A stretch of 5,260 nucleotides of DNA from positions 1 through 5,260 of the forward strand of contig JAITKS010000366.1 in assembly GCA_031278315.1 (NCBI GenBank). Direction: 5' to 3'. This DNA comes from Planctomycetaceae bacterium (GTDB lineage: Bacteria; Planctomycetota; Planctomycetia; Pirellulales; Thermoguttaceae). Below, in pieces: positions 5,059 through 5,260 of the stretch. The notes beneath the pieces are model-generated. The model did not search any database, was not told where the DNA came from, and saw only the letters and a list, made by a program, of their open reading frames with translations. Each line of letters starts with the position of its first letter. Position 1 is the stretch's first letter. The position numbers were made by a program, and so were the translations under genes.

Positions 5059-5146
5059 AGCCCTGAAAGGGCGATCGGATTATAACCCGCCCCAGCGGGG
5101 CGGGTAAAATCCCCCAAAAACCTAAGCCCTGAAAGGGCGATCGGAT
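5059..5146. repeat. 22-bp direct repeats with GC hairpins
   Basis: AGCCCTGAAAGGGCGATCGGAT occupies 5059-5080 and again 5125-5146 without a mismatch, 66 bp apart. Each copy holds a small hairpin GCCCT-GAA-AGGGC. Between them, CCCGCCCC-AGC-GGGGCGGG at 5086-5104 is a perfect 8-bp stem with a 3-nt loop, by far the most GC-rich point of the window. There is no T-run, so it is not a classic terminator. It resembles REP/BIME-like intergenic repeats, and I recall similar GCCCTGAAAGGGC units in planctomycete spacers. Spacing and copy number do not fit a CRISPR array. Confidence 0.8.
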
Positions 5147-5260
5147 ATTGAGACTCATAACCAACGTAATGGAAACGGAACAATAATTGTTGTTAATAAT
5201 TGTTGTCGTTATTTTTTACCGCCCATTCTGGGTGATTTTATTTTATGCGTTAATGAATTG
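5147..5260. other. Right-hand spacer, no gene recognised
   Basis: The only structure here is a 13-bp period direct repeat, AATAATTGTTGT at 5182-5193 and 5195-5206. A short open stretch runs in from the right edge on the minus strand (5259 to a stop near 5209, ending ...SPRMGGKK), but it is too short to call and probably belongs to the repeat. Confidence 0.4.

Noticed and set aside
5059..5146. CRISPR array
   Set aside because: Only two repeat copies, one spacer-sized gap filled by a hairpin, the repeat itself is only 22 bp, and no cas genes are nearby.

Overview
The window looks like AT-rich chromosomal DNA of a planctomycete-like bacterium. The best taxonomic hint is the 135-residue lipoprotein at 4451-4858, whose layout (lipobox, one transthyretin/carboxypeptidase-regulatory-like fold, a short 'KY...T.L...V..G.N..D..L' tail) is very common in Planctomycetota. 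The unnamed 154-residue protein at 3198-3662 also resembles a family I associate with that phylum. This assignment is an inference from protein style, not from a database search. The low GC content and a fermentative enzyme (IorA) would fit an anaerobic, possibly host-associated lineage.

Layout: 1-108 is the 3' end of a plus-strand gene entering from the left. 270-620 is panD (aspartate 1-decarboxylase, beta-alanine for coenzyme A). 797-2656 on the minus strand is iorA (alpha subunit of indolepyruvate:ferredoxin oxidoreductase), convergent with panD. It starts with GTG and carries an internal 9-bp minisatellite. 3198-3662 (minus) is a small conserved protein of unknown role and 4451-4858 (minus) is the lipoprotein. 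No operon is evident: each gene stands alone between long spacers, and the usual IorA partner (iorB) is not next to iorA.

The spacers are the most unusual part. Almost all are filled with short dispersed repeats. (i) A boundary motif close to GTAATATATCAG-YGGAATA occurs about ten times, often as inverted pairs enclosing 50-230 bp (635-790, 2730-2955, 3854-3993, 4017-4225, 4965-5017), as in non-autonomous MITE-like elements. (ii) Two of these enclose the same GC-rich core of paired hairpins, in opposite orientations. (iii) A second filler is an AT-rich inverted repeat built of ACGAAATAC/ACACGAAA words. (iv) There are heptamer tracts (AGATTGC, CTAACCG, GGTTGAA). (v) 9-bp tandem duplications recur, including inside iorA. 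(vi) A 22-bp direct repeat with GC hairpins lies at 5059-5146. No CRISPR array, tRNA, rRNA or intact transposase gene is visible.

The genes show no obvious joint pathway. PanD serves cofactor synthesis, IorA serves 2-keto-acid/aromatic amino acid metabolism, and the other two are lineage-style proteins of unknown role. The notable biology is the modular repeat family.
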